This document shows positions 53,301-64,000 of a stretch of 64,000 nt of DNA, piece after piece. The notes below the pieces were generated by a model. It worked only from the letters and a program-made list of their open reading frames with translations. It did not search any database and had not been told where the DNA came from. This DNA is from Pegea sp. RAD2-039 (taxonomy: Eukaryota; Chordata; Thaliacea; Salpida; Salpidae). The stretch spans positions 124,001-188,000 of the forward strand of contig JAQGEQ010000290.1 of the NCBI GenBank assembly GCA_034620365.1, read 5' to 3'. Position 1 is the stretch's first letter, and every line of letters starts with the position of its first letter. The position numbers and the translations under genes were made by a program.

Positions 53301-56300
53301 CTTTTTGGGTTCTGCGGAAAGTGGCGACGACACGCGCGTGTTTTGTGGGCAAATGGCGGCCGCGTACGTGTTCAGTGAAGCGTTAACAGCCTCACAAATC
53401 TATGCTATCTATCAATTAGGAGCAGATTATAAAGTGAGAAATGATATTCATCGAAGCGTGAAGCTAACCACGTGACTTGAAATAGAACCAGTTTAAATTT
53501 GCTACTGAAAGTGACCACTTATTAGCAAATCATCATCGTAAGGTGTTATATGATGGTGGCAAGTTAGCTGAATCTTTATTATTTGCTTATAACGCTAAAT
53601 CAACTGATGGTCAGTTATCTTTGGAATGTTCGCCGCGAAGTTATGCACGAGATGTTGCTGGTGTAAGTAACAACGACACCCAACGGTGGTTTGTTCACAG
53701 TCCTCATGCGTTAATGTTACCGGTCAGTTACAAATTGTTTTCCAAACATTTGCTTAGTTACCAAGCTTCGTTGCTAGGGAGTTCAAGCGGTCGTTACCCA
53801 CTCAATTCATTCAGCTCTTCATTCAGTAGGAGGCGTCGAAGTTTTATTCCCACTTTTTGCACAATTAGATTACAAGCAACAAGATGGAAGCACCGACACC
53901 ACTGTTTGGTAACTAGCTCACCACTACTGCCACCTAGTGACCACTTCTTCCTTCATAGTTCATCACTTCTTCATTTCCTCTTCCAATTACTGAGAGGATC
54001 AGTAAAGACACAGCAACAGATGTTGCATGGAAAAGGATTTCTCGTCATCGGGGCTTTATTAGAAAAAGCCAACAAATCCCACATCACAAGTGAGCATCTG
54101 ATCATCACGTGATGATGACGTCATCACATTGCGTTTCAGATGACGCGCTTGACTCGTTGATTCGAATCGGTAAGCTTCTCGAGAATGCTCCAAATGGAAT
54201 TATTTTGATGAGACAATTTTGTGATCATATACTCTTCAACCCAGCTTTGTGGATTCATACATCACCAAAGGTGCCCCTGAAAGTTACCAAAACGCCCCTA
54301 ATTGCCCCGTCATCTGTTTCTAGGTACAAAATTCGCTCTATACATTCCTTGCCACTGAGTTAGTGCAATCAACCGCGATACAATCGAGCGTTCGTCGTGT
54401 CAGCACTGTTCTACTCTTCATACATGCTCTCAAACACTATTATTGGGTTGTAAATCCCTTACCCCGATCTGGTATCACTCCAAAGGGGTTAGGTGAGTAT
54501 AAGATCACGTAAAAGTGATCTTGAAGTGATCCTTTGATCTTGCAGATGGTAAAAGACCTTCTCCTGACGAAATTTTATCGCTTCGCGCTTTTATTTTATT
54601 ATTTATTAAACAAATTATCACAAAATCATCTCAAGTATCAGAAGATGAAATTCAATCAATTTGTGGTTACCTCCTGACTATACATGAGGTCTGTGGTCAC
54701 TACTTGTTGTCCTATCACCACTAATTCGTTGATTATTAGGACGACAATTTGTTAGATGTGGTTCAACTACTTGTAGCAATGATTAGTGAACATGGTTCTA
54801 CGGTTGCACCTGTTTTTGATAGTAGAAATGGGTTAGCAGTTGTCTACAAGTTACTAGCTTCTAAATCACTTTTAGTTCGAGTTCAATCTCTCAAACTACT
54901 CGCCTACTTCCTCAAGAACTCTACATCCAAGTAAGACTTACTGATCTCCATCTTCTAATCTTCATCTTCTGATCTTCATCTTCTAATCTTCGTCTTCTAA
55001 TCTTCATCTTCTAATCTTCATCTTCTAATCTTCATCTTCTAATCTTCATCTTCTGATCTTTATCATCTGATCTTCATCTTCTAATCTTCATCTTGTAATC
55101 TTCATCTTCTAATCTTCATCTTCTAATCGTCATCTTGTAATCTTCATCTTGTAATCTTCATCTTCTAATCTTCATCTTCTGATCTTCATATTCTAATCTT
55201 CATCTTCTAATCTTCATCTTCTAATTTTCATCGTCTAATCTTTATCATCTGATCTTCATCTTCTAATCTTCATCTTGTAATCTTCATTTTCTAATCTCCA
55301 TTTTCTAATCTTCATCTTCTAATCTTCATCTTGTAATCTTCATTTTCTAATCTTCATCTTCTAATCTTCATCTTCTGATCTTCATCTTCTAATCTTCATC
55401 TTCTAATCTTCATCTTCTAATCTTCATCTTCTAATCTTCATCTTCTAACTTTCATCTTCTAAACATTATCTTCTAATCTTCATCTTGTGATCTTTATCTT
55501 CTAATATTCATCTTCTAATCTTCATCTTCTAATCTTCATCTTCTGATCTTCATCTTCTAATCTTCATCTTCTAATCTTCATCTTCTGATCTTCATCTTCT
55601 AATCTTCATCTTCTAATCTTCATCTTCTGATCTTCATCTTCTAATCTTCATCTTCTAATCTTCATCTTCTAATCTTCATCTTGTAATCTTCATTTTCTAA
55701 TCTTCATCTTCTAATCTTCATCTTCTAATCTTCATCTTCTAATCTTCATCTTCTAATCTTCATCTTGTAATCTTCATTTTCTAATCTTCATCTTCTAATC
55801 TTCATCTTCTGATCTTCATCTTCTAATCTTCATCTTGTAATCTTCATTTTCTAATCTTCATCTTCTAATCTTCATCTTCTAATCTTCATCTTCTAATCTC
55901 CATTTTCTAATCTTCATCTTCTAATCTTCATTTTCTAATCTTCATCTTCTAATCTTCATCTTCTGATCTTCATCTTCTAATCTTCATCTTGTAATCTTCA
56001 TCTTCTAATCTTCATCTTCTAATCTTCATCTTCTAATCTTCATCTTCTAATCTTCATCTTCTAATCTTCATCTTCTAATCTTCATGTTCTAATCTTCATC
56101 TTCTAATCTTCATCTTCTAATCTTCATCTTCTAATCTTCATCTTCTAGTCTTCATCTTTTGATCCTCATCTTCTGATCTTTTAATCCCACAGACGCAAAT
56201 CCGAGCTATTGGAATCTCAGTCTTTATTTGCGTTGATTGGCGAGAGACTTCTTTTACACGACGATATCTTGAACATCACAACCTACAATGCTCTCTACGA

Positions 56301-59300
56301 AGTTATGATTGAGAAACCTTGTACTCAAGTCCTTCATAAACCACATCAAGATCAAATAAACGCTGTCATACACAATCCAGGTTGCCATGACAACCGACAA
56401 CTTCTGGTCACTAACAACATCTCTCACAGCTATCATGAAAGTTATCGGTTGTATTTTACGAGTTTGCGTCAACGAGAACAATGTTGATGACGACACTGAT
56501 GACGTCATGACCATCAAACTACTATTTCTAAATGATTTGTTGAAATTATTTGAAAGTTCTTCTGAAAACCGACGGATTTTATTACAACAATCAGTTTGGC
56601 AAGATTGGTTAGTTGATATCGGGTACCTCCGACCTTCAACCCCTGTACAGGAACAATGTCAAGATATCATCTACAAACTCTTCCAAAAACTTCTTCATCA
56701 TGCGATTCGTGTTGAGTGGGGTGGATGGAGGGTTTGGGTAGACACGCTAGCAATCATTCACTCCAAGGTATTCCTCATCATCATCATCTTCATTTTCTTA
56801 ATCTTCTTTTTGATCTTTTGCAGATCTCATATTTGGATTATGAGCTTCATGTTAAAAAATTGGAAGATACTTATAAAAATCGTTCGCGTGATGATTTGCA
56901 TGATGACGTCACTGAATCAGAGAAGGCTGATGACGTCACTGAATCAGAGAAAGTTGATGACGTCACTGAATCAGAGAAAGTTGATGACGTCACTGATTCA
57001 GAGAAAGTTGATGACGTCACTGAATCAGAGAAAGTTGATGACGTCACTGAATCAGAGAAAGTTGATGGCGTCACTGAATCAGAAAAGGCTGATGACGTCA
57101 CTGATTCAGAGAAGGTTGATGACGTCACTGAATCAGAGAAAGTTAATGACGTCATTGATTCAGAGAAGGTTGATGACGTCACTGATTCAGAGAAAGTTGA
57201 TGACGTCACTGAATCAGAAAAGGCTGATGACGTCACTGAATCAGAGAAGGTTGATGACGTCACTGATTCAGAGAAGGTTGATGACGTCACTGATTCAGAG
57301 AAGGCTGATGACGTCACTGATTCAGAGAAGGTTAATGACGTCACTGATTCAGAGAAGGTTGATGACGTCACTGATTCAGAGAAAGTTGATGACGTCACTG
57401 AATCAGAGAAAGTTAATGACGTCACTAAATCAGAGAAAGTTGATGACGTCACTGAATCAGAGAAGGTTAATGACGTCACTGAATCAGAGAAAGTTGATGA
57501 CGTCACTGAATCAGAGAAGGTTAATGACGTCACTAAATCAGAGAAAGTTGATGACGTCACTGAATCAGAGAAGGTTGATGACGTCACTGATTCAGAGAAG
57601 GTTGATGACGTCACTGAATCAGAGAAAGTTGATGATGTCACTGAATCAGAGAAGGTTGATGACGTCACTGATTCAGAGAAGGCTGATGACGTCACTGATT
57701 CAGAGAAGGTTGATGACGTCACTAAATCAGAGAAAGTTGATGACGTCACTGAATCAGAGAAGGCTGATGACGTCACTGAATCAGAGAAAGTTAATGACGT
57801 CACTGATTCAGAGAATGTTAATGACGTCACTAAATCAGAGAAGGTTGATGACGTCACTGAATCAGAGAAGGTTGATGACGTCACTGACTCAGAGAAGGCT
57901 GATGACGTCACTAAATCAGAGAAAGTTGATGACGTCACTGAATCAGAGAAAGTTGATGACGTCACGAAAGCAAAATTACCTGAGCAGCAAGAAAAGGTAA
58001 ATTTGTCGAATTTCCGAGAAAGTCGAAAAATATTTTTTTTTTTTTAGGAAATTAATCAAAATGAGAAAAAGCAATTTAGTCCAGGTCCAAAAACTTCTCC
58101 ATTTCGTGTCCCTGAATTTCGTTGGAATCAAATTCATCTTCGGGTTTTAGATGATTTATTTTCTTGTATCGAACAAGATATCGAAAGTTGGAAATTGTAA
58201 GTCTATTAGACGTACATTTGATGACGTCATCATTGTTTACGTCATCAGGAGCAGTAATAGTGATAATTTGAATGACGTCATCAATGCAAATGATAATGTG
58301 GTTTATATTCACAATACAGTTCATTTAGTTTCACAAATGATGGATAATATTGTATTAGCTTGTGGTGGCATCTTACCTATTTTATCATCAGCTACTTCAC
58401 CAACAGTTCGTTTCCTTTTCATATTTCAAATCTTTTTTTGATATTTTTATGCTTTTAGTATGAATTGGATTCTATCGAAGCATCTCAAGGTTTAAGTTTA
58501 AATGAAGCTTGGTCTATTCTTAACCGATTAGTGGGTTTTGTGGAAGTTGTAACTTTTTCATCATCTATTAGTTTGAGTGAAATTGAAACTGAAAAAAATA
58601 TTTCAAATGGAGGAGTTTTAAGACAATGTTTACGGGCAGGTTAGTTGCTAAGTGGTTTTAGATGGTTGCTAAGTGGTTTTAGATGGTTGCTAAGTGGTTT
58701 TAAGTGATTGCTAAGTGGTTTTAGATGGTTGCTAAGTACTTTTAAATGGTTGCTAAGTAGTTTTAAATAATTGCTAAGTGGTTTTAAATAGTTGCTAAGT
58801 GGTTTTAAATGGTTGCTAAGTGATTTTAAATGATTGCTAAGTGGTTTTGAATGATTGCTAAGTGGTTTTAGATGGTTGCTAAGTGGTTTTAGATGGTTGC
58901 TAAGTGGTTTTAGATGGTTGCTAAGTGGTTTTTAATGGTTGCTAAGTGGTTTTGAATGATTGCTAAGTAGTTTTAGATGGTTGCTAAGTGGTTTTAAATG
59001 ATTGCTAAGTAGTTTTAGATGGTTGCTAAGTACTTTTAAATGGTTGCTAAGTAGTTTTAAATAATTGCTAAGTGATTTTAAATGGTTGCTAAGTGGTTTT
59101 GAATGATTGCTAAGTGGTTGCTAAATGATTTTAAATGGTTGCTAAGTGGTTTTGAATGATTGCTAAGTGGTTTTAGATGGTTGCTAAGTGGTTTTAGATG
59201 GTTGCTAAGTGGTTTTAGATGGTTGCTAAGTGGTTTTAGATGGTTGCTGAGTGGTTTTTAATGGTTGCTAAGTGGTTTTAAATGATTGCTAAGTAGTTTT

Positions 59301-62300
59301 AGATGGTTGCTAAGTACTTTTAAATGGTTGCTAAGTAGTTTTAAATAATTGCTAAGTGATTTTAAATGGTTGCTAAGTGGTTTTGAATGATTGCTAAGTG
59401 GTTGCTAAATGATTTTAAATAGTTGCTAAGTGGTTTTGAATGATTGCTAAGTGGTTTTAGATGGTTGCTAAGTGGTTTTAGATGGTTGCTAAGTGGTTTT
59501 AGATGGTTGCTAAGTGGTTTTTAATGGTTGCTAAGTGGTTTTAAATGATTGCTAAGTAGTTTTAGATGGTTGCTAAGTACTTTTAAATGGTTGCTAAGTA
59601 GTTTTAAATAATTGCTAAGTGGTTTTAAATGGTTGCTAAGTGATTTTAAATGGTTGCTAAGTGGTTTTGAATGATTGCTAAGTAGTTTTAGATGGTTGCT
59701 AAGTGGTTTTAGATGGTTGCTAAGTGGTTTTAGATGGTTGCTAAGTGGTTTTTAATGGTTGCTAAGTGGTTTTAAATGATTGCTAAGTAGTTTTGAATGG
59801 TTGCTAAGTGATTTTAAATGGTTGCTAAGTGGTTTTAAATGTTTGCTAGGTTATTTTAGATGGTTGCTAAGTACTTTTAGATAATTGCTAAGTAGTTTAA
59901 AATGATTGCTAAGTAGTTTTAAATGGTTGCTAAGTGGTTTTAAATAGTTGCTAAGTGGCTTTAAATGATTGCTAAGTAGTTTTTAATGGTTGCTAAGTGG
60001 TTTTTAATGGTTAGTAGGTGGTTTTAAATAATTGCTAAGTAGTTTTAAATGATTGCTAAGTGGTTTTAAATGATTGCTAAGTGGTTTCAAATGGTTGCTA
60101 AGTGGTTTTAAATGGTTGCTAAATGATTTTAATTAATTGCTAAGTGGTTTTAAATAGTTGCTAAGTGGTTTTAAATGGTTGCTAAGTGGTTTTAAATGGT
60201 TGCTAAGTAGTTTTGATTGGTTGCTAACTGGTTTTAAATGATTGCTAAGTACTTTTAAATAGTTGCTAAGTAGTTTTAAATGATTGCTAAGTAGTTTTAA
60301 ATGGTTGCTAAGTGGTTTTAAATAGTTGCTAAGTGGCTTTAAATGATTGCTAAGTAGTTTTTAATGGTTGCTAAGTGGTTTTTAATGGATGCTAAGTGAT
60401 TTTAAATGATTGCTAAGTGGTTTTAAATAATTGCTAAGTAGTTTTAAATGATTGCTAAGTGGTTTTAAATGATTGCTAAGTGGTTTTAAATGGTTGCTAA
60501 GTGGTTTTAAATGGTTGCTAAATGATTTTAAATAATTGCTAAGTGGTTTTAAATAGTTGCTAAGTGGTTTTAAATGGTTGCTAAGTGGTTTTAAATGGTT
60601 GCTAAGTAGTTTTAAATGATTGCTAAGTGGTTTTAAATGATTGCTAAGTGGTTTTAAATGATTGCTAAGTGGTTTTAAATGATTGCTAAGTGGTTTTAAA
60701 TGGTTGCTAAGTGGTTTTAAATGATTGCTAAATGATTTTAAATAATTGCTAAGTGGTTTTAAATAGTTGCTAAGTAGTTTTAAATGATTGCTAAGTGGTT
60801 TTAAATAATTGCTAAGTAGTTTTAAATGATTGCTAAGTAGTTTTGATTGGTTGCTAACTGGTTTTAAATGATTGCTAAGTAGTTTTAAATGGTTGCTAAG
60901 TGGTTTTAAATAGTTGCTAAGTGGCTTTAAATGATTGCTAAGTAGTTTTTAATGGTTGCTGAGTGGTTTTTAATGGATGCTAAGTGATTTTAAATGGTTG
61001 CTAAGTGGTTTTTAATGGTTAGTAGGTGGTTTTAAATAATTGCTAAGTAGTTTTAAATGATTGCTAAGTGGTTTTAAATGATTGCTAAGTGGTTTTAAAT
61101 GGTTGCTAAGTGGTTTTAAATGGTTGCTAAATGATTTTAAATAATTGCTAAGTGGTTTTAAATAGTTGCTAAGTGGTTTTAAATGGTTGCTAAGTGGTTT
61201 TAAATGGTTGCTAAGTAGTTTTAAATGATTGCTAAGTGGTTTTAAATGATTGCTAAGTGGTTTTAAATGATTGCTAAGTGGTTTTAAATGGTTGCTAAGT
61301 GGTTTTAAATGATTGCTAAATGATTTTAAATAATTGCTAAGTGGTTTTAAATAGTTGCTAAGTAGTTTTAAATGATTGCTAAGTGGTTTTAAATGATTGC
61401 TAAGTGGTTTTAAATGATTGCTAAGTGGTTTTAAATGGTTGCTAAGTGGTTTTAGATGGTTGCTAAGTGATTTTAAATGATTGCTAAGTGGTTTTTAATG
61501 GTTGCTAAGTGGTTTTAGATGGTTGCTAGGTGGTTTTTTACACTTTTCTTATCTTACAGCTTGCTTGTGTGCTGTTCGCAATTGTTTAGAAACACGATAT
61601 ACAACCCCTACTTCATCAAAACATCATCAACCAGTCGATACTTCAATTACATTCCTTCCCGATGCTGATGACGTCATCTCACCTATTGAACGCTCATTTG
61701 TTGCTCAGGTAACTAACCATTTATCCTCAACTAATATCAACATTGACGTCATCAGAGGGTAGATGATACTTTAATGACGTCAGCAAGTGAAGCAGCGCGC
61801 TTATTAGTGTCACAAATGTCACGTGATGCGACACCGATCCTAGATCGCGCTCTTCTTCTTCAACATCTCGATTTGGATCGTCTTCGGTCAATCATCTATT
61901 ACCGTGAAATGGTAAGTTTTATTTTTCGGGGTTCCCTATTTTTGTCAAACTGTCCCGACATCACTGATGACGTAATCGATTCGCGATATGTTAGAAATTA
62001 CGACGTTTGTCGATCGATTGTGAAGCAACTCGTCACGACGCCTCAACACCTTCTAATCGACTTCAACAAAAGGTTGTCATGGCAACTAATACGCGTTTCC
62101 CACTAACCCACTAACCCCAACCCCCTTGGTAATCAACAACATCAATTTGATGACGTCATCATCATAGGAAGACACCAAACAAGCTCAGTTCCTTGGAATC
62201 GCGGTCGTCTACTTTATTTCGGTGCTGATGGTTTCCAAATATCGAGATATTTTAGATCCTGTTGGTTACGAACGTTTACGAAATGAAAATGTTCCACACC

Positions 62301-63892
62301 GCTCAGGTATTTCCCCGTTTCATTGCTGTCTGGTTGCTAAGCGACAATTTGTAGTTGACAACAACACATCAGATCGAAGTAGTGATGACGTTGTTGGTGA
62401 TGATGACGTCACAATTGGTGAAGATCATTCAACTGGTTTGTAAATTGTTAAAAATAGAAATTTTTTGCTCTTTTTTCGTCTTTCTGACGTATTTGTGATC
62501 AATTATTCATAATGTAAACAAAATTTGATCGATAATCGCGTCTCTGACGTCATCTTATTAAATCTCATTCACAGATGAAGATGTAAAGTTGAAAGAAAGC
62601 ACCAACGTAAAAGTAAGTCCTCTTCATCCTGATCTTCAACCTGATCTTGATCTTCATCCTGATCTTCATCCTGATCTTGATCTTCATCTTGATCTTCATC
62701 CTGATCTTCATCTTCATCCTGATCTTGATCTTCATCTTGATCTTCATCCTGATCTTCATCCTGATCTTCATCTTCTGATCTTCATCCTGATCTTCATCTT
62801 CATCCTGATCTTCATCTTTTAGGACATTCTTCGTAATCTCACCAAAAAGAGTCCAACTTCTAAATCAATGACGTCACCGACTTTATCGAATCTGAAGAAC
62901 AATGAACAAGTGAGAAAGAAGTCCCAGAAACGCGGATGAATACTAAATCCCAATTTTTAGGTGAAATCGATTCAATCAGCGTTTCAATCTTTTGATCGAA
63001 GCGTAGTGGTCAAGTCCACGCCCCAAAAAGGTGCCCCTGTTTGTTTATACATCATATATTTACTCATATGACTAAATAGGTTCAACAAATGGTCAACAAA
63101 CCCGACTTCCACCTCACTTCAACACTGAACACATCTCACCAAGCAATTGTTAGTTTTATATCCGCTAAATGGAGTAAAGAGTCTCGATGTTTTTCAGATT
63201 CCGATGTTTCTTCACAATTAGAACGTTCCATGAGTAATTTATCATCAATCATCAAAGATATTTTTGTCGATTTTTCATCTTATCTCAGCAAAACTCTAAT
63301 TGGTAGTCACGGGCAGGAACTACTGGTTGAAGGTAAGTTCTACATCCGGGTATTTCCCAAATCTGAAACAATTTCGATAAAAGGATTGAATTGTATGAAG
63401 TCTCATACCTCGGTGGTGGAAATTGTGATGTTGTTATGTTCACAAGAATGGCAAAACTCAATTCAGAAAAATGCTGGACTTGCTTTTATCGAATTAATTA
63501 ACGAAGGAAGGTAAGCGGTCGTCAAGCACAGCACTTGACAACCGACATCTTTGTTCTTTCTACAGGATTTTGTGCCACGCCATGAAGGAGCACCTCGTTC
63601 GTGTTGCTAATGAAGCTGATTTCATTTTAAGTAAACAAAAAGCGGAAGAAGTAAAACAGCACGCGGCTTTTCAGGTTGAGCTTGTGACGTCATCACTACT
63701 GTTACGTCATCACTCAATTTTGCAGTCAGCAAATGCGATGTATACGTCACAACAACGCGATGAAGAGAAGCAATGTGATTCGTTGATTAGTGCAGCGAAA
63801 CATCGCGACCACGCTCAAGCAAAAGCTCTTAAAAACCGAATCACGAATATTTTAACAAATAAGCTCGGAGCATGGGGATCAGATTTTGACAG
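50342..63892 (+). CDS. Neurobeachin/LRBA-family BEACH protein, N-terminal part (runs off the window)
   Basis: Thirty-two exons, about 1941 codons: 50342-50515, 51407-51529, 51830-51956, 52493-52593, 52645-52862, 52912-53038, 53120-53237, 53287-53433, 53492-53722, 53778-53908, 53959-54089, 54140-54270, 54324-54492, 54546-54688, 54740-54930, 56193-56380, 56430-56767, 56824-57996, 58048-58196, 58249-58405, 58459-58639, 61560-61708, 61756-61911, 62168-62435, 62575-62612, 62823-62909, 62961-63030, 63080-63148, 63198-63332, 63384-63510, 63566-63674, 63726-63892. The family are large cytosolic scaffolds of vesicle traffic that bind PKA RII. Human-like blocks: concanavalin-like fold ([30 protein letters not shown]), [68 protein letters not shown] and BEACH domains lie beyond the window. 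Intron 1 uses a GC donor. Exon 7 appears 2 nt short near 53222. Exon 18 holds a coding tandem repeat. Confidence 0.93.
50681..51190 (+). repeat. 16-bp minisatellite in BEACH-gene intron 1
   Basis: About 31 head-to-tail copies of TTGATAATTTAACTTG with few variants (TTTTTGAT, GATGATTTAAATTG). It lies wholly within intron 50516-51406. Confidence 0.97.
52408..52419. promoter_or_regulatory. Perfect NRF-1-type palindrome
   Basis: TGCGCATGCGCA in BEACH-gene intron 3, inside a small CpG-rich patch (52390-52460, GTGCGCGCGCAC nearby) that stands out from AT-rich surroundings. It matches the NRF-1 consensus and could mark an internal promoter or enhancer; function is inferred only. Confidence 0.4.
54943..56180 (+). 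repeat. 14-bp pyrimidine-rich minisatellite in BEACH-gene intron 15
   Basis: Roughly 88 copies of AATCTTCATCTTCT with single-base variants (TGATC, TTGTAATC). It fills almost all of the intron 54931-56192. One strand is nearly all T/C with scattered A. Confidence 0.97.
56902..57966 (+). repeat. In-frame 30-bp coding minisatellite with a CRE palindrome per unit (BEACH-gene exon 18)
   Basis: About 36 copies of a 30-bp unit encoding the decapeptide [10 protein letters not shown] (variants TDSE/TKSE; V/A and D/N at the end). Most units contain TGACGTCA, the full CRE/ATF site; a few are broken (for example near 57065 and 57632). The frame is fixed by flanking family sequence: exon 18 opens with [13 protein letters not shown] and ends KLPEQQEK. 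The array occupies the acidic, poorly conserved linker of the family, so it is probably disordered. T-E-S-E fits a CK2 site in each unit. Other frames, including the reverse strand, are open only because 30 is a multiple of 3. Confidence 0.96.
58641..61535 (+). repeat. 21-bp minisatellite with higher-order structure in BEACH-gene intron 21
   Basis: About 138 copies of a 21-bp unit (TTGCTAAGTGGTTTTA plus RATGR). It fills the 2.9-kb intron 58640-61559. Distinctive variants recur as blocks: the word GATTGGTTGCTAACTGG appears near 60214 and again near 60844, about 630 bp (30 units) apart, with matching variant order after each. This indicates duplication of multi-unit blocks. Confidence 0.97.
62622..62820 (+). 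repeat. 12-bp minisatellite in BEACH-gene intron 25
   Basis: Copies of ATCTTCATCCTG alternating with ATCTTG variants, filling most of the intron 62613-62822. It resembles the 14-bp array of intron 15 in being pyrimidine-rich. Open frames here on both strands are repeat artefacts. Confidence 0.93.
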
Positions 63893-64000
63893 GTGGTCCT
63901 CGTTTGTGGTCGTCATTTGTGGTCCTCGTTTGTGGTCCTCGTTTGTGGTCGTCATTTGTGGTCCTCGTTTATGGTCGTCATTTGTGGTCCTCGTTTGTGG
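63893..64000 (+). repeat. 13-bp minisatellite in BEACH-gene intron 32 (continues past the window)
   Basis: Alternating GTGGTCCTCGTTT and GTGGTCGTCATTT units, starting directly at the splice donor of exon 32 (AG|GTGGTC) and still running at the last base. Confidence 0.93.

Noticed and set aside
53543-54112. 189-codon frame after exon 9 start
   Set aside because: Continues exon 9 through introns and reads exons 10 and 11 out of frame; splice sites and family similarity define separate exons.
56871-57965. 364-codon minus-strand open frame (TSSTFSDSV repeats)
   Set aside because: Antisense of the coding minisatellite; no flanking similarity, start context or splice support.
56387-58000. Long alternative frame reading repeats of MTSLNQRKL
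   Set aside because: Only its first part (56430-56767) is the real exon 17 frame. The rest is exon 18 read out of frame through the 30-bp array, open because the unit is a multiple of three and stop-free.
61912-62167. Open continuation after exon 23 ([13 protein letters not shown] and onward)
   Set aside because: The family sequence passes directly from YYREM to EDTKQAQF, and good GT and AG sites bound the segment, so it is intronic.
62565-62822. Open frames MKIRMKI... (-) and [10 protein letters not shown]... (+)
   Set aside because: Pure products of the 12-bp intronic repeat.
50681-64000. Regular repeats considered as CRISPR-like arrays
   Set aside because: Units are directly adjacent with no unique spacers, inside a eukaryotic gene; these are minisatellites.

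Overview
This is a very AT-rich animal (metazoan) nuclear segment. The evidence is GT-AG introns, many of them only about 45-60 nt, a U1 and a U4 snRNA gene, eukaryotic tRNA genes, and orthologues of animal genes such as aPKC and neurobeachin/LRBA. I cannot name the lineage from the sequence. Short introns, low GC and a tRNA-derived SINE would fit, for example, a tunicate or another small-intron invertebrate.

Layout. 0-2.2 kb: weak exon-like relics, including a possible ShK-type C-terminus. 6.7-10.6 kb (+): an OATP/SLCO organic-anion transporter in 12 exons. 13.4-15.6 kb (-): an NAAA/acid-ceramidase-like amidase that appears to lack its catalytic cysteine. 18.8-20.4 kb (+): a UBE2K-type ubiquitin-conjugating enzyme with a C-terminal UBA. 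23-24.7 kb and 31.2-31.8 kb: remains of a non-LTR retrotransposon and of tRNA-derived SINEs, one sharing the LINE 3' tail. 27.1-29.9 kb (+): an atypical PKC without a C1 domain. 32.4-34.9 kb: an inverted, exon-less copy of the SLCO locus in three collinear blocks. 35.5-38.9 kb (-): nicotinate phosphoribosyltransferase. 40.9-43.1 kb (+): a membrane-anchored glycerophosphodiester phosphodiesterase. 43.6-45.4 kb (+): a small-RNA cluster of U1 snRNA, tRNA-Ile(AAU), tRNA-Asp(GUC) and U4 snRNA; U1 and U4 share a 16-bp upstream element at matching distances. 46.2-47.7 kb (-): a SETDB-type H3K9 methyltransferase without coding introns. 50.3-64 kb (+): the first 32 exons of a neurobeachin/LRBA-family BEACH gene running off the window.

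The last 14 kb differ from the rest. The BEACH gene carries six unrelated tandem arrays with units of 12-30 bp: five in introns and one in frame in exon 18, where about 36 copies of a 30-bp unit encode an acidic decapeptide and carry a perfect TGACGTCA palindrome per unit. The same palindrome recurs in introns and exons across this region and in aPKC.

Three otherwise intact genes (SLCO, NAPRT, BEACH gene) each contain one apparent small frameshift, two of them at short repeats. Base-level assembly error is therefore more likely than three pseudogenes. All gene models were built by eye from splice sites, reading phase and family similarity.
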